Of a stretch of 64,000 bases of DNA, positions 44,905 through 53,119 are shown one piece after another. A model generated the notes under the pieces. It did not search any database. It saw nothing but the letters and a program-made list of their open reading frames with translations, and had not been told where the DNA came from. The stretch's first letter is position 1. Each line of letters opens with the position of its first letter. Both the position numbers and the translations under genes were made by a program. Source of the DNA: JBKDZP01 sp047971315 (GTDB taxonomy: Bacteria > Bacillota_I > Bacilli_A > RF39 > UBA660); assembly GCA_047971315.1 (NCBI GenBank), contig JBKDZP010000003.1:121551-185550 (forward strand), in the 5' to 3' direction.

Positions 44905-45177
44905 TTAGTTTAAAGCTTCTTTTAATTTAGAACCTGCTTTAATTGTAACTGCAGTTCTTGCAGCAATTTTAACAGCTTCTCCAGTTCTTGGATTACGTCC
45001 AGTTGATTCTGGTTTTTCTTTAGAAGTAAATTTTAAAATTCCTGTTAAAGTTACTTTTACACTTTCTTTTAATCCTTGTTCTAAACCTTTTACCATAGCG
45101 TCTAGTGCACGAGCAGAATCAGCTTTTGTTAATCCAGATTCTTCAGCCATAAAAATTACTAAATCTGTTTTTGACAT
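44905..45177 (-). CDS. hup: Histone-like DNA-binding protein HU
   Basis: 90 residues, typical HU: helical body (KTDLVIFMAEESGLTKADSA) and the DNA-binding arm with the intercalating proline (GRNPRTGEAVKI). Bends and packages DNA. Strong RBS AAGGAGGT. Own promoter (next entry). Three substitutions from common Bacillus HU arms do not affect the fold. Confidence 0.96.
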   Translation of the reverse strand: MSKTDLVIFMAEESGLTKADSARALDAMVKGLEQGLKESVKVTLTGILKFTSKEKPESTGRNPRTGEAVKIAARTAVTIKAGSKLKEALN

Positions 45178-45226
45178 ATTGTCTTACCTCCTTATTTTAT
45201 TGATAAGCTATATTGCTTACATTTTA

Positions 45227-45255
45227 AGAATATCATTTTTGTTTAATAAAATCAA
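45227..45255 (-). promoter_or_regulatory. Promoter of hup
   Basis: Minus strand TTGATT (45250-45255), 17 nt, TATTCT (45227-45232). Confidence 0.65.
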
Positions 45256-45329
45256 TACATTTTAATAATATAATTTAAAAATGAATAAATTTAACATATA
45301 ATTCATTAAGTATATTCATATATTTTAAT

Positions 45330-45716
45330 ATGAATATACAAAAATATGAAGAACAATTATTTGATCTACAAATGACTTTGACAGTAATATTCATCATTAC
45401 AGTACTTGTATCACTATCATTAACCTATAATGAAAAACTTGTTCTAAAAAAAGAGTGCCCCATATATAGTCCTGAAACTTTTAATAAAATAGCTATTACA
45501 AATAGAGTAGTTGTTCTATGTTTGACTTTATTATACTTATATATTAACTATGAAAATAAACAAGTTGCTGTATATAAAAATGAAGATACTACTCCATTTA
45601 ATCTTCAATTAGCATCAGGTGGCTTAACTACTTTAGCTGCAATCATTACACTATATGTAGTCATAACTTACAGTGATTATAATCTTGTTCCAATTTCAGA
45701 GAATCCAGAAATATAA
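45330..45716 (+). CDS. Small membrane protein, three helices
   Basis: 128 residues with hydrophobic stretches at about 14-30 (TLTVIFIITVLVSLSL), 54-70 (RVVVLCLTLLYLYI) and 95-115 (LTTLAAIITLYVVITY). No recognised family. It stands alone between hup and nrnA, both leftward, with no clear Shine-Dalgarno, and shares a terminator with nrnA. Confidence 0.6.
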   Translation: MNIQKYEEQLFDLQMTLTVIFIITVLVSLSLTYNEKLVLKKECPIYSPETFNKIAITNRVVVLCLTLLYLYINYENKQVAVYKNEDTTPFNLQLASGGLTTLAAIITLYVVITYSDYNLVPISENPEI

Positions 45717-45742
45717 AAAGGATAACATAATTATCCTTTTTG
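45714..45742. terminator. Bidirectional terminator
   Basis: AAAAAGGATAA, CATAA, TTATCCTTTTT between the convergent membrane-protein gene and nrnA. Confidence 0.8.
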
Positions 45743-46693
45743 TATAAAATCTTTACAAACTTTATCTAAGTCTTTTGCAAATTTTTCAACTTCATCAAAA
45801 TCTTTTAATCTTACTCCACTAGCATATATATGACCGCCTCCACCATATTGGCTAGCCATTTCATTAATTATTGGTCCTCTAGAACGAATTGAACCTCTTA
45901 TTAAATTAGAATTTTTATCATATGAGAATATTGCCCATGAAATAATTTCTTCTATATGATTAAAATTATTAACCATATTACCCGCTGTTGCTGCATCTAC
46001 TCCATACTCTTCTAAAATATCAGCATCAACATTACAATATGCAAAACCATTTTCAGTTATTTTAAAATTATTTACGATATAAGACTGAAACTTAATATCT
46101 CTTAATGGTCTAATATAAAGATTATCATATAATTTACAAAAATCTATATTTGTTTCCTTAATTAGTTTTGACACCAAATTAAATGTTTTAGTAGTTGTGT
46201 AATAAAATAAAAATCTATTAGTATCGGCTACTAAACCAATAAATAACTTCTCAGCTGCAGATTTATTTATTTTAAGTTTTGTGTTAAAAATTAGTTCCAT
46301 TATCATTTGTGATGCACTACTAGCATCATTATCAATCCACTCAATACCGCCAAAATCGTCAACAAATGGATGATGATCTATCTTTATAACTGATTTAAAT
46401 AAATTAACATCTACTCCATCTACTCTTTTTTTATCCGGGGTATCTGTTACAATTAATAATGAATCATTGTACATTTCATCACTAAACTTATCTAAATTAC
46501 CTAAATATCTAAATTTACTAGCTGGAAACCCAACTACATATACTTCCTTATTAGGAAATGTATTTAAAATTATTTCTTTAAGTCCAATACTACTCCCTAA
46601 AGCATCAGGATCAGCTCCAACATGCCTAGCTATAACTATTTTATTAGTTTTTTTTATTTCATTATAGATTTTTTTATATATTTTATTACACAT
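45731..46693 (-). CDS. nrnA: DHH-family oligoribonuclease NrnA
   Basis: 320 residues: DHH domain with ARHVGADPDALGSSIG, IKIDHHPF and DNDASSASQMI; DHHA1 with YGGGGHIYASGVR. Degrades nanoRNA and pAp in Firmicutes. All metal-binding residues are present. Length standard. Reads left together with ackA upstream. Confidence 0.93.
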   Translation of the reverse strand: MCNKIYKKIYNEIKKTNKIVIARHVGADPDALGSSIGLKEIILNTFPNKEVYVVGFPASKFRYLGNLDKFSDEMYNDSLLIVTDTPDKKRVDGVDVNLFKSVIKIDHHPFVDDFGGIEWIDNDASSASQMIMELIFNTKLKINKSAAEKLFIGLVADTNRFLFYYTTTKTFNLVSKLIKETNIDFCKLYDNLYIRPLRDIKFQSYIVNNFKITENGFAYCNVDADILEEYGVDAATAGNMVNNFNHIEEIISWAIFSYDKNSNLIRGSIRSRGPIINEMASQYGGGGHIYASGVRLKDFDEVEKFAKDLDKVCKDFIQKG

Positions 46694-46706
46694 ATTTTCA
46701 CACTTC

Positions 46707-47891
46707 CTAGTTTATTAAATTTAATGTGTCTCTAGCAATCATTACTTCTTCATTAGTTGGTATTACGTAACATGGAATACTAGAATTTAACGTAGTAATA
46801 ATACCTTCTTTTCCAAATCTTATTTCTTCATTTTTAGCTTCATCCAATTTAATACCTAAAACATCTAGTTTATTAATTACAAAATTTCTAATTTGTGAAG
46901 AATTTTCTCCAATACCAGCTGTAAAACAAATAGCATCACAACCACCTAATTGTACATAATATTTAGAAATATATCCAACTATTGTTTTAACTACCATATC
47001 AATAGCCAAATTTGCTCTTTCATTATTTGCTTCGCTTTCGTCAATTACATCTCTCATATCACTACTAACTCCACTAATACCTAATAGTCCACTCTTTTTA
47101 TTTAAAATAGAATCAATTTCATAAATTGTTAAATCTGTTTTATTAATTAAATATGGAATAATACTATAATCAATATCACCTGATCTACTTCCCATTATAA
47201 TTCCAGCATTAGGTGTGAAACCCATTGTAGTATCAATACATTTACCATTTACAACAGCACTTAAGCTTCCACCATTTCCTAAGTGACAAATTATTAATTT
47301 AGTATCATTTTTACCTAGTAATTTATTTGCTCTTTTTGAAACATATTTGTGGCTCATTCCATGAAATCCATATTTTCTAATATTATATTTTTCATAAAAT
47401 TCATAAGGTATTGGATACAAATATGAATTTTTTTCCATTGTTTGATGAAATGCAGTATCAAAACAACCAACTTGAATTGCACTTGAAATTTCTTTCATTG
47501 ATGCTTTTATTCCCATTATATTAGCTGGATTATGAAGTGGTGCTAAAGCTGACAATTCAACTATAGTATCTAATACTTCATTATCTATAACTACTGACTT
47601 AGAATATTTGTCTCCGCCATGAACTACACGATGTCCTACACCTTTTATTTCATCTAAAGAATTAATTATTTTATTATCAAGTAATTCTTTATTTAAAATT
47701 GAAAATGCAACTTCATGATTTTCAAGTTGTACTTCTTTTTTTATTTTATTATCATTAATTTTAATAGTATAAAAACTATTATCAATTCCAATTCTTTCAA
47801 AAATCCCTGAAATCAATACTTTTTCCTCAGGCATTTCATATAATTGAAATTTTAATGATGAACTTCCTGCATTAACTGATAAAATCTTCAT
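46707..47891 (-). CDS. ackA: Acetate kinase
   Basis: 394 residues of the ASKHA kinase fold: ILSVNAGSSSLKFQLYE, HRVVHGGD, FDTAFHQTM, ICHLGNGGSLSA and CFTAGIGENSS with catalytic Arg/Glu. Makes ATP from acetyl phosphate, pointing to fermentative metabolism; pta is not in the window. Its position next to nrnA follows a common Firmicute pairing. GAGGTAAC RBS. Confidence 0.97.
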   Translation of the reverse strand: MKILSVNAGSSSLKFQLYEMPEEKVLISGIFERIGIDNSFYTIKINDNKIKKEVQLENHEVAFSILNKELLDNKIINSLDEIKGVGHRVVHGGDKYSKSVVIDNEVLDTIVELSALAPLHNPANIMGIKASMKEISSAIQVGCFDTAFHQTMEKNSYLYPIPYEFYEKYNIRKYGFHGMSHKYVSKRANKLLGKNDTKLIICHLGNGGSLSAVVNGKCIDTTMGFTPNAGIIMGSRSGDIDYSIIPYLINKTDLTIYEIDSILNKKSGLLGISGVSSDMRDVIDESEANNERANLAIDMVVKTIVGYISKYYVQLGGCDAICFTAGIGENSSQIRNFVINKLDVLGIKLDEAKNEEIRFGKEGIITTLNSSIPCYVIPTNEEVMIARDTLNLIN

Positions 47892-47905
47892 TTGTTACCT
47901 CTTCT

Positions 47906-48439
47906 CTATATTATATACTCATCAATTTGAAGATTTGATGTTTTCTTTTTAGATAAATCTCCATCTTCTGGTATACCATTAATACTATAGTAAATTGTTC
48001 TACATATTCCATTATGTGTTACAATTAAAACATTTTTACCATTATATTCTTCTTTTAAATCTTTTAAAAATTCATTTGTTCTTTCAAATAACTTTAAAAC
48101 AGGTTCTATACCATTCTCAACTAAATTGGTATTATAATTCCAGTAATCAGTTGAACTGTATCCTTCTCTATTCACACCTTCTAATATGCCATAACTTCTT
48201 TCCAATAATCTGTTATCTATTAAAATAGGAGACATATTATTAGTAATTAATTTTGCAGTATCTAGGGCTCTTGAAAGAGGTGAAGTAATAACAATATCTA
48301 TATTTTTAGTAGCTATTATTTCTTTAAGTTCCATTGCTTCTTTAATTCCTTGTTCACAAAGTTCTATATCAGTTTGACCTTGAATCTTTTTTTCTAAATT
48401 CCATATAGTTTTTCCATGTCTAACTACAAAAAGGTTCAT
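47906..48439 (-). CDS. Histidine phosphatase (phosphoglycerate mutase-like)
   Basis: 177 residues; RHGKTIWNLEKKIQGQTD holds the catalytic His, SPLSRALDTA and VTHNGICRTIYY the other arginine and histidine positions. Co-factor-dependent phosphatases of this size act on small phosphates or nucleotides (PhoE-like, alpha-ribazole-phosphatase-like); with gpmI present a glycolytic role is unlikely. It overlaps the lysS stop. Confidence 0.85.
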   Translation of the reverse strand: MNLFVVRHGKTIWNLEKKIQGQTDIELCEQGIKEAMELKEIIATKNIDIVITSPLSRALDTAKLITNNMSPILIDNRLLERSYGILEGVNREGYSSTDYWNYNTNLVENGIEPVLKLFERTNEFLKDLKEEYNGKNVLIVTHNGICRTIYYSINGIPEDGDLSKKKTSNLQIDEYII

Positions 48440-49926
48440 TACTCACTTATTTCCTTATGTTGAACTGGTTTTAAAAGTGGAAATAAAATATTATCACGAA
48501 TATTATTTTGATCTGTTAAAATTTGAATAACTCTATCGATTCCCATACCCCAACCTGAAATAGGTGGCATACCATATTCCATTGCTTCAATATAATCAGT
48601 ATCCATCAACATTGCTTCATCATCACCATCAGAATTTAATTTAGCTTGTTCTTCTAAACGATTAAATTGTTCAATTGGATCAACTAATTCCGAATAAGCA
48701 TTAATAATTTCTGCTCCATTTATAACTAATTGAAAACGATCTGTTAATGATTTGTTTTCATCATTAGCTCTAGCTAGTGGAGATAACTCAATTGGATGTT
48801 CAGTTAAGAAAACTGGATTAATCATATATGGACGAGCTACTTTTTTATAAAGTAAATCAACAATTTTACCAAGTCCTAAGTTATTTATATTTTCTTCACT
48901 TTCCATCTCAATACCTTTAGAAGCAATTATATCTAATAATTTTTCTTTAGTATTATAAATATTAATATCAATATTTACATATTTAATAAGTAAATCTCTA
49001 AATGAAACTGTTTCCCACTTATTTGAAAAATCTACTTCATTTTCTCCTATTTTAATTGTCAAAGTACCATATACATTTTGAATTACATTCTTTAACATAT
49101 CTTCAATTAATATCATATTATCTTTATAATTAAAATAACTACAATAACATTCTAACATTGTAAAATCTTGTAAATGCGTTGAATCCATTCCTTCATTTCT
49201 AAAACATCTTGAAAATTCAAACACCTTTGTAAATCCACCAACTATTGCTCTTTTCAAGTAAGTTTCAGGAGCTATTCTTAAATATACATCGATATCTAAT
49301 GCATTATGATGTGATTTAAATGGTTTAGCTAGTGCTCCAGATGGTTTATTGATTAATACTGGTGTTTCTATTTCAATATAGTTTTTATCTTCTAAGTATC
49401 TTCTAATTTGTTTGATAAATTCATATTTTAATAAAAATCTGTTTCTTGTATCTTCATTCATTATTAAATCAACATAACGATTTCTATAACATGCTTCAAC
49501 ATCTGTTAATCCATGAAATTTATCAGCTAATGGTTTTAGTGCTTTACCTAAAAATACAAAATCATTTGCTCTAACAGTTTTCTCACCAGTATGAGTTGTG
49601 AATAATTCACCTTCTATACCAATAAAATCTCCTAAATCAAAATTTTCTTTAAAGAAATCATATTTTTCTTCACCTACTAAATCAACCTTAATTGATATTT
49701 GAATTGAACCTTCAATATCTCTTATAGTTAAAAAACTAAGTTTACCCATTTTACGCATTAAAACAATACGTCCTGCTATTTTTATATTAGTAGTTCCATC
49801 TTCTAATCCATTAACATCTTTTAATTCATAATTTGTCTCATATCTTTCTGGATATGGATTTGTATATTTTTTTATATTTTCTATTTTTTCTCTTCTAACA
49901 ATTTCTTGTTCTGTAAGTTCTCTCAT
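48439..49926 (-). CDS. lysS: Lysyl-tRNA synthetase (class II)
   Basis: 495 residues: OB-fold anticodon domain (IKIAGRIVLMRKMGKLSFLT), motif 2 as FEFSRCFRNEGMDSTHLQDF, motif 3 as GWGMGIDRV, and EIINAYSELVDP. Full length for the bacterial enzyme. Its start overlaps the end of the RDD gene by 4 nt (ATGA). Confidence 0.97.
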   Translation of the reverse strand: MRELTEQEIVRREKIENIKKYTNPYPERYETNYELKDVNGLEDGTTNIKIAGRIVLMRKMGKLSFLTIRDIEGSIQISIKVDLVGEEKYDFFKENFDLGDFIGIEGELFTTHTGEKTVRANDFVFLGKALKPLADKFHGLTDVEACYRNRYVDLIMNEDTRNRFLLKYEFIKQIRRYLEDKNYIEIETPVLINKPSGALAKPFKSHHNALDIDVYLRIAPETYLKRAIVGGFTKVFEFSRCFRNEGMDSTHLQDFTMLECYCSYFNYKDNMILIEDMLKNVIQNVYGTLTIKIGENEVDFSNKWETVSFRDLLIKYVNIDINIYNTKEKLLDIIASKGIEMESEENINNLGLGKIVDLLYKKVARPYMINPVFLTEHPIELSPLARANDENKSLTDRFQLVINGAEIINAYSELVDPIEQFNRLEEQAKLNSDGDDEAMLMDTDYIEAMEYGMPPISGWGMGIDRVIQILTDQNNIRDNILFPLLKPVQHKEISE

Positions 49927-50525
49927 TCCTTCACCTCTGTTTTACTAATTACGACTTTTGTTTGACTTAAAATATCATGAAGCCCTCTTTTGTCATGTCT
50001 ATATATTATCATAAATATACTTACAATTACTAGTATTAATTGGGTAAAAGCAAAAATACTTAATAAATAAAAATAAGAATTATTATTTAAAAGTAATACT
50101 AATATGATTGATGTTAATAAATACCCTAGTCCATTTATAATAATATTTCTAATTATTAGTTGTTTTATTTTTAATTTTTTAAATTTTGATTTTATTTCTA
50201 ACCCTAAAATATAATTACCTAAAGTTTTACCTTTATAAAAATATGGAACTAGTACAAAATAGACAAATATAGCAATAAAATTAATTATTGTAAATATCAA
50301 TCTATCTTTATCTAATCTGTACATAATTGATGAGTATTTATTTAAATATTCTATTGTTTCTATTTCATTATTTAAAAAATTCTCATTAATTAAATTCAAA
50401 TCATTATGTAATGAACTAACATTCTTACTTTCTGGCATAAAATAAAATATTAACATTAAAATCAATCCTAATAATAAAATATCAATTAAATATGCTGAAA
50501 ATCTTTTATATAAACTAACTTTCAT
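49923..50525 (-). CDS. RDD-family membrane protein
   Basis: 200 residues with the RDD-type beginning KRFSAYLIDILLLGLILMLI and four membrane helices; YKGKTLGNYILGLEIKS is the conserved mid-part and HDKRGLHDILSQTKVV the end. Function of most RDD proteins is not known (some act in ion transport). ATG 50525 follows AGGAAGG; an ATG 24 nt earlier lacks it. It lies between dusB and lysS. Confidence 0.85.
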   Translation of the reverse strand: MKVSLYKRFSAYLIDILLLGLILMLIFYFMPESKNVSSLHNDLNLINENFLNNEIETIEYLNKYSSIMYRLDKDRLIFTIINFIAIFVYFVLVPYFYKGKTLGNYILGLEIKSKFKKLKIKQLIIRNIIINGLGYLLTSIILVLLLNNNSYFYLLSIFAFTQLILVIVSIFMIIYRHDKRGLHDILSQTKVVISKTEVKE

Positions 50526-51504
50526 TATATTTTTCCTTCCTAAAATCATTTATAATTTGTTTAAATTCTAATGAAGTTTTAACTTTAAATATTTGTTCTT
50601 TTAAATTAGCAATATCTTTTATTCCTTTTAAATACCAAACAGCATGACTACGCATTTCTAAAATTGCTACTTTTTCATTTTTTGTTTCTAATAAATTTTC
50701 TAAATGTTTTAAAATCATATCAATTTTTTCTAAATCATTTACCTTATGTGGTTCTGTATTATTTTCAATGTATTGCACAGTTTCTTTTATAATCCATGGA
50801 TTACCTAGTGCCGCTCGACCGATCATTACTGCATCACAATTTGTTTCATCGAACATCATTTTAGCATCAAAACAACTTTTAATATCACCATTTCCAATAA
50901 CCGGAATTGAAACATTTTCTTTTACTTGTTTAATAATATTCCAATTTGATAATCCACTATAGCCTTGTTTTCTAGTACGAGGATGGATAGTTATTGCTTT
51001 TGCACCACTATCTTCTATTATCTTGGCTATTTCAACTGCATTAATACTTGATTCATCCCATCCACTTCTAATTTTTACAGTAACTGGTATTGGAACAGCA
51101 TCAACTACTGCTACTACTATTTTAGCTACTTTACTAGGATTTTTTAATAAAGCACTTCCAGCTTCACTTTTAACAGCCACTTTAGGAACTGGGCATCCCA
51201 TATTAATATCTATAAAAACATTATTATACAATTTATAAATTATTTTTGCGGCATTTGCTAAAACTTCTTCATTTGATCCAAATATTTGTACAGCAACAGG
51301 TATTTTCAAATTTTCAATTCCTTTTAACATATCAAATGTTTTTTTATTGTCTCTAACTATTGCTTCTGCACTTATTAATTCTGTTACTGCATATCCTGCT
51401 CCCATTTCTTCGCAAATTTTTATATAAGCTGGATTTGATATTCCTGCCATAGGTGCTAAAACAACATTATTTTTTATTTCTATATTTCCAATTTTAAATT
51501 GCAT
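50515..51504 (-). CDS. dusB: tRNA-dihydrouridine synthase
   Basis: 329-residue flavoenzyme that reduces uridines in tRNA. N-terminal VVLAPMAGISNPAYIKICEE, the catalytic Cys in INMGCPVPKV, KIRSGWDE, HPRTRKQGYSG, and IGRAALGNPW for FMN binding. DusB-type by the dusB-lysS neighbourhood common in Firmicutes. The ORF overlaps the RDD gene. Confidence 0.95.
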   Translation of the reverse strand: MQFKIGNIEIKNNVVLAPMAGISNPAYIKICEEMGAGYAVTELISAEAIVRDNKKTFDMLKGIENLKIPVAVQIFGSNEEVLANAAKIIYKLYNNVFIDINMGCPVPKVAVKSEAGSALLKNPSKVAKIVVAVVDAVPIPVTVKIRSGWDESSINAVEIAKIIEDSGAKAITIHPRTRKQGYSGLSNWNIIKQVKENVSIPVIGNGDIKSCFDAKMMFDETNCDAVMIGRAALGNPWIIKETVQYIENNTEPHKVNDLEKIDMILKHLENLLETKNEKVAILEMRSHAVWYLKGIKDIANLKEQIFKVKTSLEFKQIINDFRKEKYNES

Positions 51505-51537
51505 TACATTACCACCTTTGATATTCTAAAATATATT

Positions 51538-51586
51538 TTTAATCACTTATTTCATCATTATTAATGATATCACAAATAAGTGATTT
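51538..51586. terminator. Long inverted repeat upstream of dusB
   Basis: AATCACTTATTT and AAATAAGTGATT pair, with an inner ATCATTA/TAATGAT stem. Only short T runs follow, so it may be an RNA structure in the dusB leader rather than a true terminator. Confidence 0.5.
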
Positions 51587-51820
51587 CTTCAACCAAAATA
51601 AACCTATAAAAAGGTCTATTTAAGTATCTATAATATATTAAGTAATATTTATTGACTTATCAAATTTACTTTATTTTTTATTTTGAAGATATGACTTTAT
51701 AATATAAAATTATATAATTTTCTTAATTATTTATCTTCAAGTCATTGATTCATTTTTATTAACTTAAACTTATTTTTATAAAAAAGAAAATGGAGCACAT
51801 ATTATTCTTATTAACACAAA
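51587..51820. other. AT-rich stretch without a gene
   Basis: No open frame with an RBS. An AGACCT/AGGTTT pairing near 51603-51620 is weak. Nothing else seen. Confidence 0.35.
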
Positions 51821-51821
51821 A

Positions 51822-51850
51822 AAAATTAGTAAACTTATACTAATTTTTCT
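51822..51850 (-). terminator. Terminator of the mini-pseudopilin gene
   Basis: Minus strand AAAATTAGTA, TAAGTT, TACTAATTTT with a T run. Confidence 0.8.
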
Positions 51851-51856
51851 ATCTAA

Positions 51857-52024
51857 CTATGGAATAATTACATTACTTTGAACTTCTTTTAAGGTATCTT
51901 GTTTCAATTTATCTAAAATTTTCTTTTTATTTTGAGTACCAGTTAAAATACTCATCATAATTATTAGGAAAACTAAAAATAATGTATATATTATTCCTGA
52001 TACTGCAAACCCTTTTTCATTCAT
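51857..52024 (-). CDS. Mini pseudopilin-like membrane protein
   Basis: 55 residues: MNEKGFAVSGIIYTLFLVFL followed by IIMMSILTG and a charged tail (KKKILDKLKQDTLKEVQ). The KGF then a hydrophobic helix matches the prepilin signal (cleavage before Phe) without a globular head, as in small pseudopilins. RBS AGGTGAT and a terminator support a real gene. A type IV prepilin-like surface protein is encoded at 7647-9284, so a small pilin system may exist elsewhere in the genome. Confidence 0.65.
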   Translation of the reverse strand: MNEKGFAVSGIIYTLFLVFLIIMMSILTGTQNKKKILDKLKQDTLKEVQSNVIIP

Positions 52025-52094
52025 TGAAATCACCTATCTTTTAGTATTATCTATATTTAATATTAACACTATTACAAAGTAAAGTCAATAAATT

Positions 52095-53111
52095 CTATTT
52101 TACCATCCATGCATTTGGTAGCCATCTCTCACCTGTGACTCCAAGCGCACACGGTTTACTAATCAACTCTCCGTACTCATTTAGACTACTAGAAGCTCCA
52201 CCATCTAAATTAGCTGCATTATAAGCCTTATATCTTTCCAAAATATCTGTCAATGTTCCCATATCAACGCCTAAACTATATCCAGGTTGTCTACCATCTA
52301 TTGTTATAAAAAGAACAATACCATCTTTTCTTTGAGCAATGGCAGTTCTTGGAGCTATACCATAGCCACCATTTCCTGAAATAATTGCACGTTGTCCATT
52401 TACAATTAAAAATGGGCCAAATTCAATTGCATCTTCTATTCCATTTGCAATTGCAACAGATGGTGAATCTTTTGTTAAAACTAAAACATTATCGCTATTA
52501 AATCCAATTAATCCACCAGTCCATCCAGTTGCTCCACCTTGATAAATCACTTTTCCATTTTGAATAACAGTTCCTGTTGGAGTTCCGCCATTTCCTATAC
52601 CACCAGGATCATTAAATCCACCTGCGTTTATAGCAATAGCAGCACCATAATTTTTAGACATATTTTGTAACATTTCACCTTTTGTTCCTAAGTACCTTGA
52701 GGTTACTAGCTCTATTTTTGAAGCATCATATATAACAGTTACATAACCAACATATCCACTTCCACTAATTGGAATAATTTTATATAAATCATTACCTTCA
52801 TTTTTTTTCAAAATCTGTTCTTCATAAATAGATTCATACTTTTCTGTTTCTACAATTTCTTCAAAAGCAATCTCACTTGTATTGGTATTTTCTTCTATTT
52901 CAACAACAAAATTTAAACTTAAAACCTCTTCTATTGTTGTCTCATTATATAATGTCCTAGCTAAATATTTATGACTTTGTGTACTCATTGCAGAAGTAAC
53001 TAATAAATTTCTAAAATAAGCAATTGGTCCATAAGAAAAAAACAAGAAAATTATTGCTAAAATATCTAAAATTACAGTTACAATTATAATAAATTTCTTC
53101 TTTTTTTTCAT
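52095..53111 (-). CDS. Phosphodiester glycosidase (NAGPA) family surface protein
   Basis: 338 residues: N-terminal membrane helix (IIVTVILDILAIIFLFF), linker and a NAGPA domain with AINAGGFNDPGGIGNGGTP, GPFLIVNGQ, APRTAIAQRKDG and AANLDGGASSSL. Members remove terminal sugars from phosphodiesters on cell-wall or exopolysaccharide chains; the extracellular location fits wall teichoic acid or polysaccharide. Nine nt downstream of gpmI fusion and probably co-transcribed. Confidence 0.9.
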   Translation of the reverse strand: MKKKKKFIIIVTVILDILAIIFLFFSYGPIAYFRNLLVTSAMSTQSHKYLARTLYNETTIEEVLSLNFVVEIEENTNTSEIAFEEIVETEKYESIYEEQILKKNEGNDLYKIIPISGSGYVGYVTVIYDASKIELVTSRYLGTKGEMLQNMSKNYGAAIAINAGGFNDPGGIGNGGTPTGTVIQNGKVIYQGGATGWTGGLIGFNSDNVLVLTKDSPSVAIANGIEDAIEFGPFLIVNGQRAIISGNGGYGIAPRTAIAQRKDGIVLFITIDGRQPGYSLGVDMGTLTDILERYKAYNAANLDGGASSSLNEYGELISKPCALGVTGERWLPNAWMVK

Positions 53112-53119
53112 ATTTACCT

